Below, in pieces: positions 40,403 to 48,007 of a stretch of DNA of 64,000 bases (its first letter is position 1; each line of letters begins with the position of its first letter). The DNA comes from Sphingopyxis sp. FD7 (GTDB lineage: Bacteria > Pseudomonadota > Alphaproteobacteria > Sphingomonadales > Sphingomonadaceae). The notes beneath the pieces are model-generated. The model had not been told where the DNA came from, made no database searches, and saw nothing but the letters and a program-made list of their open reading frames with translations. Made by a program: the position numbers and the translations under genes. Location of the stretch: assembly GCF_003609835.1 (NCBI RefSeq), contig NZ_AP017898.1, positions 2,790,001 to 2,854,000 on the forward strand. The letters run 5' to 3'.

Positions 40403-40702
40403 TGACGGAAGGGGCAGCGAGCGGCAGGGACTTCCGGTCCCCTGCTAAAGCGGTCGACGGCCGAAACCTCGCGCTACGGAGGGAAGAATTCACCGCGTCG
40501 CGCTCACTGCACGGCCGATATAGCACCCAAGCCATCAATTCTCAATTCCCGCCGAAAGAGGCGGGGGAAAGGGCGTTGGCGCGCCCTTTAACCGACGGAG
40601 GACACCCGTCATGGCCCAACCGGTTCCGCTCTAGAAAACGAAGAGCTGGACCACCCCGCCTGTCCGACCGGACGGCGGAACGAATAGGGAACATTGATAA
40701 TC
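40403..40702 (+). other. non-coding leader between MuF and the methyltransferase
   Basis: About 300 bases with no convincing protein. A strong hairpin (GCAGGGAC/GTCCCCTGC, 40424-40445, one bulge) follows the MuF stop and may terminate or stabilise mRNA. At 40611-40634 a strong GGAGGA ribosome site leads into a 7-codon frame (MAQPVPL) ended by TAG, after which the frame stays open 20 more codons (SWTTPPVRPDGGTN). A bulged hairpin (CCGCC-T-GTCC-GACC-GGAC-GGCGG, 40656-40678) ends 25 bases before the methyltransferase start. These look like translational control of the methyltransferase. Confidence 0.5.
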
Positions 40703-41548
40703 GTGTCGAGTCTGCCTTCCTCTCCCGCGGCGGGGCTGTCGCCCGTTGCGCCGACCCGTCCTGTCGCAGGCTACATCGGTGGCAAGCGCAACCTTGCCAA
40801 GCGTATCGTGCAGCGGATCAACACTATCCCGCACGTCACCTATGCGGAGCCCTTCGTCGGCATGGGCGGTATTTTCCTGCGCCGGGATCATCGACCGCAG
40901 GCCGAGGCGATCAACGATTGGTCGGCCGATGTTGCGACCTTCTTTCGCATCCTCCAACGGCACTACGTCGCCTTCATGGACATGCTTCGCTTCCAGCTGA
41001 CGACGCGGCTGGGTTTCGAGCAGCTTCTTCGCACCGATCCGACCACGCTGACCGATCTGGAGCGCGCCGCGCGCTTCCTTTATCTTCAGCGGGCATCCTT
41101 CGGCGGAAAGGTCGCCGGCCGCGTCTTCGGCGTGTCGCCGACGACGGCGGCGCGCTTCGACATCACCAAGCTGGCGCCGCTGCTCGAAGCGGCTCATGAG
41201 CGGCTGGCATCCGTCACGATCGAGCGGCTGCCCTGGTCGGAGTTTATCACCCGCTATGACCGGCCGGGGACGCTCTTCTATCTCGACCCGCCTTATTATG
41301 GGTCTGAGCGCGACTATGTCGGCGACGATTGCAAGCCTCTTTTCGAGCGCAGGGAGTTCGAGGCGATGGCCGAGCAACTCGGCGCCATCCGCGGGCGCTT
41401 CCTGCTCAGCGTCAACGACCATCCGGACGTCCGCGCGATCTTCGCGGGCTTCGATATGGAGGCCGTCAAGACCACCTATTCGGTCGGCGGGATGGACCGC
41501 GCCAAGCGCGTCGGCGAGCTGGTCATTTCAGGAGGGGGCAGCGGGTGA
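40703..41548 (+). CDS. DNA adenine N6-methyltransferase (D12 class)
   Basis: A 281-residue protein from GTG 40703 (AGGGAA site ~11 bases upstream; TTG 40694 is an alternative). Motif I EPFVGMGG (49-56) and motif IV DPPY (195-198) are clear, and the N-terminus has GYIGGKRNLAK as in Dam-type enzymes. It is an orphan (no nuclease next to it), so it probably protects phage DNA or alters regulation. It is the last gene before the right end, the place of the DNA-modifying mom gene in Mu. Confidence 0.88.
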   Translation: MSSLPSSPAAGLSPVAPTRPVAGYIGGKRNLAKRIVQRINTIPHVTYAEPFVGMGGIFLRRDHRPQAEAINDWSADVATFFRILQRHYVAFMDMLRFQLTTRLGFEQLLRTDPTTLTDLERAARFLYLQRASFGGKVAGRVFGVSPTTAARFDITKLAPLLEAAHERLASVTIERLPWSEFITRYDRPGTLFYLDPPYYGSERDYVGDDCKPLFERREFEAMAEQLGAIRGRFLLSVNDHPDVRAIFAGFDMEAVKTTYSVGGMDRAKRVGELVISGGGSG

Positions 41549-41583
41549 TTTCGCGTCCCACTTCGCGTCCCAGTTCCGCGTGG

Positions 41584-41853
41584 CCGGCCAAAAACTCCGC
41601 GAGGCTCTGCCCCGCAGATATGTGCGCTTTGCGACGTCCCACTTAGAAAACCGCATAAGTGGGACGCACCGACGCGTTTCTGCGCCTTTCAGGGCCATTG
41701 AAACGCCATTTTCGCCGCAATGCACGTCATCCCGGCCAAAAATTCGATATCCCACGTCGAAACCGCAAAAATCCCGGATTTCGGCCACTTCGGTCCCGCC
41801 CAAATGCCCCGATGTCCCCGCATATCCCGTCACACCATTATTGGCCGGTCACA
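41584..41853. promoter_or_regulatory. right prophage end: dispersed transposase-binding repeats
   Basis: GGCCAAAAACTCC (41586-41598), GGCCAAAAATTCG (41734-41746), and at the terminus TATTGGCC followed by GGTCACA (41838-41853). The end matches the inverse of the left end (TGTAGCCGGCCAAAAAT). The region 41549-41853 holds no gene I can support. Confidence 0.78.
41635..41666. terminator. 11-bp hairpin after the methyltransferase
   Basis: CGTCCCACTTA (41635-41645) and TAAGTGGGACG (41656-41666) pair perfectly with a 10-base loop. No U-run follows, so it may be a processed terminator or part of the end complex. GTCCCAC-type motifs repeat nearby (41556-41576). Confidence 0.5.
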
Positions 41854-41858
41854 ATCGA
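41854..41858. other. target-site duplication, right copy (ATCGA)
   Basis: Identical to 2690-2694, directly after the terminal CA. Confidence 0.9.
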
Positions 41859-42051
41859 GGCATTTCTGAAGGAAACGGCGATGCCGCCGACGGTCTTTGG
41901 CCGCGCGGCGGTGCGCGACCCGCGCCTCGTCAGCGACCTGCGCGGCGGACGCGAACCGGGCGCGAGATTGAAAAGACGTGTGGAACATTTCATGAACAAG
42001 TGGCGCGCGGAGCGTGTGAGCGAATGCGCCGAAACGGAAGCCGCGGCATGA
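41854..42051 (+). pseudogene. 3' fragment of the host gene split by the prophage
   Basis: Starting in the right target duplication (ATCGAG...), the frame reads IEAFLKETAMPPTVFGRAAV, RDPRLVSDLRGGREPG, and ends ...ETEAAA at 42051. Joined to the left fragment this is a 73-residue protein. The core (PPTVFGRAAVRDPRLVSDLR) looks like a small HTH found in sphingomonads. Its start is now 39 kb away, so it is probably not translated normally, though upstream prophage sequence could fuse to it. It overlaps the next gene by ATGA. Confidence 0.85.
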
Positions 42052-42374
42052 TGTCCTGGTCGCCCGCACGCCCGCCGCGCCCCGGTTGCCCGCACCGCCG
42101 CCTGCGCCACCTGCTGACCCGCGAGCTGCCGCTCGGCCTGGCCGCCGACGCCTCGACATTCCGCCCCTGGGCCAGCGCGAGCTTCGTCGGCGCGCGTCAT
42201 ATCTTTCCCTGCACCCTTGCCGCGGGCGAGGCCGAGCCGATGCGCCGCGCGCTACAGGAGCGGCTGGGCGCGCTCGAATGGCGGCTGCCCGGCCATATCG
42301 TCGCCGATGTCGCGGTGGAGTGCGGGCGCGATCCGCAGATGCTGCGGATCGAGATTTTGACGGTCGAGGATTAG
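42048..42374 (+). CDS. small host protein, unknown function
   Basis: A 108-residue protein whose ATG overlaps the split gene's stop (ATGA), so it was coupled to it before the insertion. It has WASASFVGARHIFPCTLAAG and ends in a beta-like DVAVECGRDPQMLRIEILTVED. No family recognised. The prophage probably removes its normal transcription. Confidence 0.6.
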   Translation: MMSWSPARPPRPGCPHRRLRHLLTRELPLGLAADASTFRPWASASFVGARHIFPCTLAAGEAEPMRRALQERLGALEWRLPGHIVADVAVECGRDPQMLRIEILTVED

Positions 42375-43249
42375 CCGACCGATTGCCGCGTCATCCGCTG
42401 CAAGGTGCCGAGCGCGGCTTCGAGCGCGAAGTCGATCTCGGGCTCCTCGGCGGGAACCGCCGCGTCCGCGCCCGGAATCGCCGCGCGCGCGACCGCCGCC
42501 TGTCGGCGCCGCGCGAGGCCCGCCTCGAAGCGCGCGACCATCGCGGCGAGCGACGTGTCGGCGAGGTCGGATGCAGGCGCGGGAGCGGTCATTTCGGCGG
42601 GCTGGAGCCAGGGCGCGTCGGCACCGAGATCCTCTTCGGTCGCCAGGTCGGCGAGGATCAGCTCGTCGTCGGCCGCGATGTCGACACCTTCGCCGCGCGC
42701 GGGATCGGCGGCGGCTTGAAGAACGGGCGCCTCGAAACCATCGAGCCCGCCCGCGGGCAGATCACGCCCCGCGCGGAGCGGGGGGCGCAGCGAATCGTCG
42801 GGGTGGAGGTCGGCGCGGCGGCGCGTGAACACGGGCTCGTCATCGTCGCTCGCTTCGGCGTGCCGACGAAACGGATTGCGCAGCCGCGACAGACCGGCGG
42901 CCTCCGGTCTGGCGATCAGCAGCGCGACAAAACCGGCGATCAGCGCCGCGACCGCCGCCATGCCAAAGGCGAGCGCGAGGCGCCCGCCATTGCCGACCGG
43001 CGGCACGAACAGATCCGAAAGGCGGTCGAGATAGAGGTTCCAGCTGATCGCGCTGACCCAGGCGAAGGGCATCAGCGCGGCAAAGAGGAAGGTCAGCGCG
43101 GCAGCGCCGATCACCGCGGGGATCGCGGGCCGGAGCGCGCGCAGCAGCGCGCCCGCCATGCCCTTTGCCCCATAGTCGCTCGTCTCGTCCATATCGTCCC
43201 AAATCCATGGCCCCATCGGGCCCGCGTCGCGTCGTGCCATTTGCCTCAT
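42371..43249 (-). CDS. membrane protein with acidic C-terminal domain, unknown function
   Basis: A 292-residue protein starting ATG 43249 (overlaps the glycosyltransferase stop by ATGA; a second Met at 43240 is possible). Two membrane segments at about residues 37-62 and 88-112. The C-terminal ~150 residues are acidic and Ala-rich (cytoplasmic or periplasmic). Coupled to the glycosyltransferase, so perhaps in the same surface-glycan system. No family recognised. Confidence 0.65.
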   Translation of the reverse strand: MRQMARRDAGPMGPWIWDDMDETSDYGAKGMAGALLRALRPAIPAVIGAAALTFLFAALMPFAWVSAISWNLYLDRLSDLFVPPVGNGGRLALAFGMAAVAALIAGFVALLIARPEAAGLSRLRNPFRRHAEASDDDEPVFTRRRADLHPDDSLRPPLRAGRDLPAGGLDGFEAPVLQAAADPARGEGVDIAADDELILADLATEEDLGADAPWLQPAEMTAPAPASDLADTSLAAMVARFEAGLARRRQAAVARAAIPGADAAVPAEEPEIDFALEAALGTLQRMTRQSVG

Positions 43250-44451
43250 GCGCCGCGCAGCAGTCGCTGGTAAACCGGCTCGTAACGTAAAATGTTTGAT
43301 GACCAGTTACGATGGCTTTCGACAAAAATACGTGCCGTCCGCCGCCTTTCGGGCCACATCTCGCGATTTGCCAGCAGCTTGTCGAGCGCATCCGCCATCG
43401 CTGCCGGATCGTCGGGCGCGAACAGCGTGCCGGTTGCGCCATCCTCGATCAGTTCGCGGTGTCCGCCGACATCCGACGCCGCGACCAGCCTGCCCTGCGC
43501 CATCGCCTCGAGCGGTTTCAGCGGCGTCACAAGGTCGGTCAGCCGCATCTTCTTGCGCGGATAGGCGAGGATGTCGATCAGCGAATAATAACGCTCGACC
43601 TCGCCATGCGGCACGCGGCCAACGAAATGGATCCGCGCCGATGCGGGCGACGCCGCCGCCTGGGCCTTCAGCGCCGCCTCCATCGGCCCGCCGCCGACGA
43701 GCAGCAGCCGCGCCGTCGGCTGCGCGGCGACGAGCGCGGGCATCGCGGCGATCAGGTCGTCGATCCCCTCATAATCGTAAAAGCTGCCGATATAGCCGAT
43801 CACCGCATCATCGGCCGCGATTCCCAGTTCGGCCGCGAGCGCATCGTCGCGCGGCGGCGGGTCGCCGAACAGGTCCAGATCGACGCCGTTCGGCGACACA
43901 ATAATCTTCGCCGGGTCGATCCCGCGCGCGATCAGGTCGCCGCGCAGCCCGTCGCAGATCACCGCGACCGCATCGGCCGATCGGACGGCGTGCGTTTCGA
44001 CCGCCTTGGTCAGCCGGTAGCGCAGGCTGCCCTCGCGTCCCGTCCCGTTGCCGACCGCCGCATCCTCCCAGAAAGCGCGGATTTCATAAATGACCGGGAT
44101 ACCCAGCCGCTTGCCGATGCGCAGCGCCGCCAGTCCGTCCAACACCGGCGAATGGGCATGGAGAACATCGGGTTTCCAGTCCCGCGCCAGCGCCTCGACG
44201 CGCCGCGCCAGCGCGCCGATCTCGCGCCATTCGCGCAGCGGCGAGCGCGCGGGCGCGATCGGCGGCGTGCGATAGAAGGTCAATCCGTCGACCGTTTCGC
44301 CATCAGGGCCAGGCTCGGGATGCCGAACGCCGGTGACGCCCGCGACTTCCCACCCCTTTGCGACCTGCGCCTTCATCAGCGCGCGGGTACGAAAGGTATA
44401 GCCGCTGTGCGTCGGCAGGCTATGGTCGAGAACATGCAATATGCGGGTCAT
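43246..44451 (-). CDS. glycosyltransferase, exosortase A system-associated (GT4 fold)
   Basis: A 401-residue protein. The start RILHVLDHSLPTHSGYTFRT matches the exosortase-A-linked glycosyltransferase family (Daro_2409 type). GT-B motifs follow: VSPNGVDLDLF (near 205), IGSFYDYEGIDDLI (near 240), and EAMAQGRLVAASDVGGHRELI (near 330). It transfers a sugar from an activated donor in the making of a surface polysaccharide or glycan. It reads away from the 54-aa gene and ligase at 44518. Confidence 0.88.
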   Translation of the reverse strand: MTRILHVLDHSLPTHSGYTFRTRALMKAQVAKGWEVAGVTGVRHPEPGPDGETVDGLTFYRTPPIAPARSPLREWREIGALARRVEALARDWKPDVLHAHSPVLDGLAALRIGKRLGIPVIYEIRAFWEDAAVGNGTGREGSLRYRLTKAVETHAVRSADAVAVICDGLRGDLIARGIDPAKIIVSPNGVDLDLFGDPPPRDDALAAELGIAADDAVIGYIGSFYDYEGIDDLIAAMPALVAAQPTARLLLVGGGPMEAALKAQAAASPASARIHFVGRVPHGEVERYYSLIDILAYPRKKMRLTDLVTPLKPLEAMAQGRLVAASDVGGHRELIEDGATGTLFAPDDPAAMADALDKLLANREMWPERRRTARIFVESHRNWSSNILRYEPVYQRLLRGA

Positions 44452-44517
44452 CGTGCGGGGCTTTGACAGACAAGGCTTAACGCGGCGTCAACCCCGATAG
44501 CCTAGGCGGCGTCCGAT

Positions 44518-44682
44518 ATGGTCGACAATTTCTCCATTGGCCTGACGCACTTGCTGATGGCGATCGCGCTGGGGCGCCTGCTCTATCGGGGCGATCTCGA
44601 CCGCGAGGTGAGCCCGCGGATGCTGTGGCAGCAGCGCCGCGACGCCGAACGCGCCGCAGAGGACGCATCGGCCGATGCGTGA
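44518..44682 (+). CDS. 54-residue protein upstream of the O-antigen ligase-like gene
   Basis: Starts ATG 44518 and overlaps the ligase start by 8 bp, indicating coupling. An N-terminal hydrophobic helix (FSIGLTHLLMAIALGRLLY) is followed by a charged helix. No family recognised. Similar tiny genes precede exosortase-linked ligases in related genomes, I believe. Confidence 0.65.
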   Translation: MVDNFSIGLTHLLMAIALGRLLYRGDLDREVSPRMLWQQRRDAERAAEDASADA

Positions 44683-46057
44683 CCTGGTTTTCGTCGCCTT
44701 TCTCTTCGCCTTCATCGGGGTCGGCTTTCGCAAGCCGTTCCTGTTCGTCCTCTGCTTCTGCTACATCGACATCGTCGCGCCGCAGCGGCTGAGCTATTTC
44801 CTCATTAATTCGATCCCGGTTTCGCTGATCGTCTTCGGCCTTGCGATCACCGGCTGGCTGGTCGCCGACGACAAGCGCGATACCAGATGGTCGGGGCGGC
44901 AGAGCTTGCTCGTCCTCATCCTCCTCTATTGCTGGCTGACGACGATCCACGCCGATTTCCCCGTCGAAGCCGCGGACAAATGGAGCTGGGTGTGGAAGGC
45001 GCTGCTGTGGGCGATCTTCCTGCCGCTGACCTTGCGCACCAAGCTGCGGATCGAGGCGCTCGCGCTGATCATGCTGCTGTCGGCGGCGTCCATTGCGATC
45101 GCGGGCGGGATCAAGACCGCGGCGGGTGGCGGCGGCTACGGCACGCTCCAGCTGCTGCTCAACGAAAATTACGGGCTGTATGAAGGGTCGATCATGTCGA
45201 CCGTCGGCATCGCGATCATTCCGCTCATCCTGTGGTATCGGCGCCACGGGACGATCTTTCCGCCCGACTGGCGCGTCTCGCTCTTTGCCTTCGCGCTCTG
45301 CTTTGCGTGCATGTTGCTGCCCGTGGGGACGCAGGCGCGCACCGGGCTCGTCTGCCTCGCCGTGCTCGCCGTGCTGTCGCTGCGCGCGGTCAAGCATCGC
45401 TTCCTTTACATTGCCGGGGCGGGGCTGCTCGCGGTCGCCGCGATCCCCTTCCTGCCGCAAAGCTTTACCGAACGCATGGAAACGATCCGCGACCACCGCG
45501 CCGACCAGTCGGCCTCCACCCGCGTCGCCGTGTGGCAGTGGACATGGGATTATGCCAAGGAAAACCCGTTCGGCGGCGGCTTCGAGGCCTATATCCAGAA
45601 CCGCGTGCGCGTCGAAAAGGCGGCGAGCGATTACGACCCCGCCGCACCGCAGAACGCCGAACCGACGGTGTATGAGGAACATTCGCGCGCCTATCATTCG
45701 AGCTATTTCGAGATGCTGGGCGAACAGGGTTATCCGGGGCTTGCGCTCTGGCTGCTCCTCCATGCGATCGGCCTTGTCCGCATGGAGCAGCTCCGGCGGC
45801 GCTATCTCAAGACGCGCCGCGCCGAGGAGCAATGGATCGCACCGCTCGCGACCGCGCTCCAGCACGGCCATATCATCTATATGGTCGGATCGCTGTTCGT
45901 CGGCATCGCCTTCCAGCCGTTCATCTATATGATGCTCGCGCTCGAGATCGGGCTGTCGACCTATTGCCGCCGCCGCGAGCAGGAAGCGGGATGGCGCCCG
46001 CTGATGGCGCGCCCGGCACAGGTTCCGGCGCGCCACAGCCTGCCCGCGAACCCATAG
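44675..46057 (+). CDS. O-antigen ligase/polymerase-like membrane protein, exosortase A-associated
   Basis: A 460-residue multi-pass protein (about 10-12 membrane segments). The start RDLVFVAFLFAFIGVGFRKP and SYFLINSIPVSLIVF match the exosortase-A-associated O-glycosylation ligase family. The large periplasmic loop has VAVWQWTWDYAKENPFGGGF, the polymerase/ligase signature. It should join glycan units to a lipid or protein in the periplasm. No exosortase is in this window. Confidence 0.85.
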   Translation: MRDLVFVAFLFAFIGVGFRKPFLFVLCFCYIDIVAPQRLSYFLINSIPVSLIVFGLAITGWLVADDKRDTRWSGRQSLLVLILLYCWLTTIHADFPVEAADKWSWVWKALLWAIFLPLTLRTKLRIEALALIMLLSAASIAIAGGIKTAAGGGGYGTLQLLLNENYGLYEGSIMSTVGIAIIPLILWYRRHGTIFPPDWRVSLFAFALCFACMLLPVGTQARTGLVCLAVLAVLSLRAVKHRFLYIAGAGLLAVAAIPFLPQSFTERMETIRDHRADQSASTRVAVWQWTWDYAKENPFGGGFEAYIQNRVRVEKAASDYDPAAPQNAEPTVYEEHSRAYHSSYFEMLGEQGYPGLALWLLLHAIGLVRMEQLRRRYLKTRRAEEQWIAPLATALQHGHIIYMVGSLFVGIAFQPFIYMMLALEIGLSTYCRRREQEAGWRPLMARPAQVPARHSLPANP

Positions 46058-46210
46058 AAGCGGAACCATCGCAGCGGCCGAGCGCTATGGGATCAGGCAT
46101 CCGCACAGGTTTTGCGTTACGCGCGCGGATTTTTGACCTATCCGGGGCGCGCCCGACAAGGGCATGATGCTTCGTCCCACCAATCGAACCAGAGGACCAA
46201 CAGGCCCCGC

Positions 46211-47401
46211 ATGACCGCCACGATCCTGACCGCCGCCGCCAAGACGTCCCCTGCCAAAGCCAGTGCCGCGACCGGCGATCCGCTCGACGCCATGCGCGAC
46301 TGGCTGGACGGCAGCGTCGCCTGGATAAACAGCCACTGGCTGGAGATCGGCATCGCGATCGCGCTCGGCCTCGCCATCTATTTCCTGCTTTCGATGATTC
46401 GCCGGATCGCGCTGAAGCGCGCGCAGGCGGCGCCGGGACAGTTCACGCTGACCGACATTGTCGGGCGCGTGATCCACAAGACCAAGTCGCTGGTGCTCGC
46501 GATCATCTCGATCCGGCTCGTCGCGGGTTATGCGCAACCGCCCGCGCTGGTGATGCAGGCGATCCATTACGCCTTCACCGTCGCCGTCGTGCTGCAGGCG
46601 GCAATCTGGGCGCGCGAAATCCTGCTCGGACTGATCCAGCGCCGCGCCGCCGAGGGGCATAATGAAACGCTGAGCAACGCGATGGGGATCATCCGCCTGC
46701 TGATCAGCGTTGCGCTGTTCGCGGTCGCCGCGATCGTCATCCTCGACAATATGGGGGTCAATGTCACCGGCCTGGTCGCCGGGCTCGGCATCGGCGGCAT
46801 CGCGATCGGCCTTGCCGCGCAGGGCATTTTTTCGGACCTGTTCGCGTCGCTGTCGATCATCTTCGACCGGCCGTTCCGCGTCGGCGAGACGATCAAATAT
46901 GACAACAGCACCGCGACGGTCGAGCGAATCGGGCTGAAAAGCACGCGGCTCCGTTCGATAAACGGCGAACTGCTCGTCATCTCGAACACCAATCTGCTCG
47001 CCAAGGAGATCACCAACTATGCGCATCTGCACCGCCGCCGCGTGACCTTCATGATCGGCGTCGTCTATCAGACGACGCCCGCGATGCTGCGCGACCTGCC
47101 CGCGCTGCTGGAGGAACAGGTGAAGGCCGCGGGCCACGAGTTCATTCGATCGAGCTTTGTCACCTTCGGCGCGTCGAGCCTCGATTTCGAGCTGTTGTTC
47201 GACGTGTTCAGCGACGATTATGACGTCGTGACCGCCGCGCGCACCGATGTCGCGATCCGCCTGTTCGAAGCCATGACGGCCGCGGGTTATGATTTTGCCT
47301 ATCCGACGCAGACGACCTTTACCGCGGCGCCCGACGGGACGATGATTCTCCCCTATGCCGACCCCGCGACGACCAGGGCGGCAAAGCCCGCCGGGGGCTG
47401 A
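46211..47401 (+). CDS. MscS-family mechanosensitive channel
   Basis: A 396-residue protein starting ATG 46211. Several N-terminal membrane segments lead to the pore helix GLVAGLGIGGIAIGLAAQGI, then LFASLSIIFDRPFRVGETIK, the conserved MscS entry to the cytoplasmic vestibule. The soluble domain ends near 370. It releases solutes on hypo-osmotic shock. Confidence 0.92.
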   Translation: MTATILTAAAKTSPAKASAATGDPLDAMRDWLDGSVAWINSHWLEIGIAIALGLAIYFLLSMIRRIALKRAQAAPGQFTLTDIVGRVIHKTKSLVLAIISIRLVAGYAQPPALVMQAIHYAFTVAVVLQAAIWAREILLGLIQRRAAEGHNETLSNAMGIIRLLISVALFAVAAIVILDNMGVNVTGLVAGLGIGGIAIGLAAQGIFSDLFASLSIIFDRPFRVGETIKYDNSTATVERIGLKSTRLRSINGELLVISNTNLLAKEITNYAHLHRRRVTFMIGVVYQTTPAMLRDLPALLEEQVKAAGHEFIRSSFVTFGASSLDFELLFDVFSDDYDVVTAARTDVAIRLFEAMTAAGYDFAYPTQTTFTAAPDGTMILPYADPATTRAAKPAGG

Positions 47402-47494
47402 CGCTACGGCGCCGCGGCCAAAGTCCTTGGCCCTTGTGCAATGCGGCAGGAGAGGCCTAGAACGCGCCCCGAACCAGGATTGAGGGGATGATTT

Positions 47495-47953
47495 ATGGCC
47501 ACCATCACGCCGCAGGAATTGCAGTCAAAGGTCGGGCAGCATCTCGGCACCTCCGATTGGGTGCTCGTCGACCAGGCGATGATCAACAAGTTCGCCGACG
47601 CCACCGGCGATCATCAGTTCATCCATGTCGATGAGGAAAAGGCCAGGCTGACGCCCTTCGGCGGCACCATCGCGCACGGTTTCCTGACGCTGTCGCTGAT
47701 CCCGATGCTCGGCGCGCGCACCGACGGGCCGAAGATCGAAGGCGTCAAGATGGGCGTCAACTATGGCGGCAACAAGGTCCGCTTCCTCGCCCCCGTCCGT
47801 TCGGGCAAGCGCGTGCGCAGCCATGTGAAGCTGCTCGAACTCGAAGAAAAGCGCCCCGGCCAGTGGCAGCAGACCAATGAAGTGACCATCGAGATCGAGG
47901 GCGAGGAAAAGCCCGCCCTGATCGCCGAATGGATCAGCCAGTTTTTCGTTTGA
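47495..47953 (+). CDS. MaoC-like (R)-enoyl-CoA hydratase
   Basis: A 152-residue protein with the hotdog hydratase motif FADATGDHQFIHVDEEKA, followed by FGGTIAHGFLTLSL; Asp and His in the first motif are catalytic. It hydrates enoyl-CoA to (R)-3-hydroxyacyl-CoA, often for PHA synthesis or beta-oxidation. It precedes a thiolase and CMD gene. Confidence 0.85.
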   Translation: MATITPQELQSKVGQHLGTSDWVLVDQAMINKFADATGDHQFIHVDEEKARLTPFGGTIAHGFLTLSLIPMLGARTDGPKIEGVKMGVNYGGNKVRFLAPVRSGKRVRSHVKLLELEEKRPGQWQQTNEVTIEIEGEEKPALIAEWISQFFV

Positions 47954-48007
47954 GCTCAGCCCTCCCCGGCAAAGATTTCGCCAAACTCATCGAAAAGGAA
48001 TTGCATC

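Larger units (their letters stand above)
2695..41853. mobile_element. complete transposable (Mu/B3-like) prophage, 39,159 bp
   Basis: The element starts TGTAGCCGGCCAAAAAT and ends ATTATTGGCCGGTCACA, which is a near-perfect inverted match with terminal TG...CA, and is flanked by ATCGA on both sides. It encodes a DDE transposase, MuB-type ATPase, Gam, GemA, Mor-like protein, terminase subunits, portal, MuF, protease/scaffold, capsid, tail tube, tape measure, fibre and a full lysis set. No sheath gene is seen, so a long flexible tail is inferred. No essential gene looks broken, so it may be inducible. Unlike Mu, the repressor/transposase region is internal and the head-tail-lysis block (2.8-21.1 kb) is opposed to the early/packaging block (23.6-41.5 kb). 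Confidence 0.96.

Noticed and set aside
40403-40610. tRNA-like or small coding gene after MuF
   Set aside because: The hairpins do not form a cloverleaf, and the frame from 40402 has shadow-like composition.
2690-41858. Site-specific integrase-type attachment sites
   Set aside because: No tRNA gene, no integrase and only a 5-bp duplication; the element is transposable.
44477-46069. 530-residue minus-strand frame
   Set aside because: Antisense to the membrane ligase; composition of a shadow (Arg/Asp-rich).
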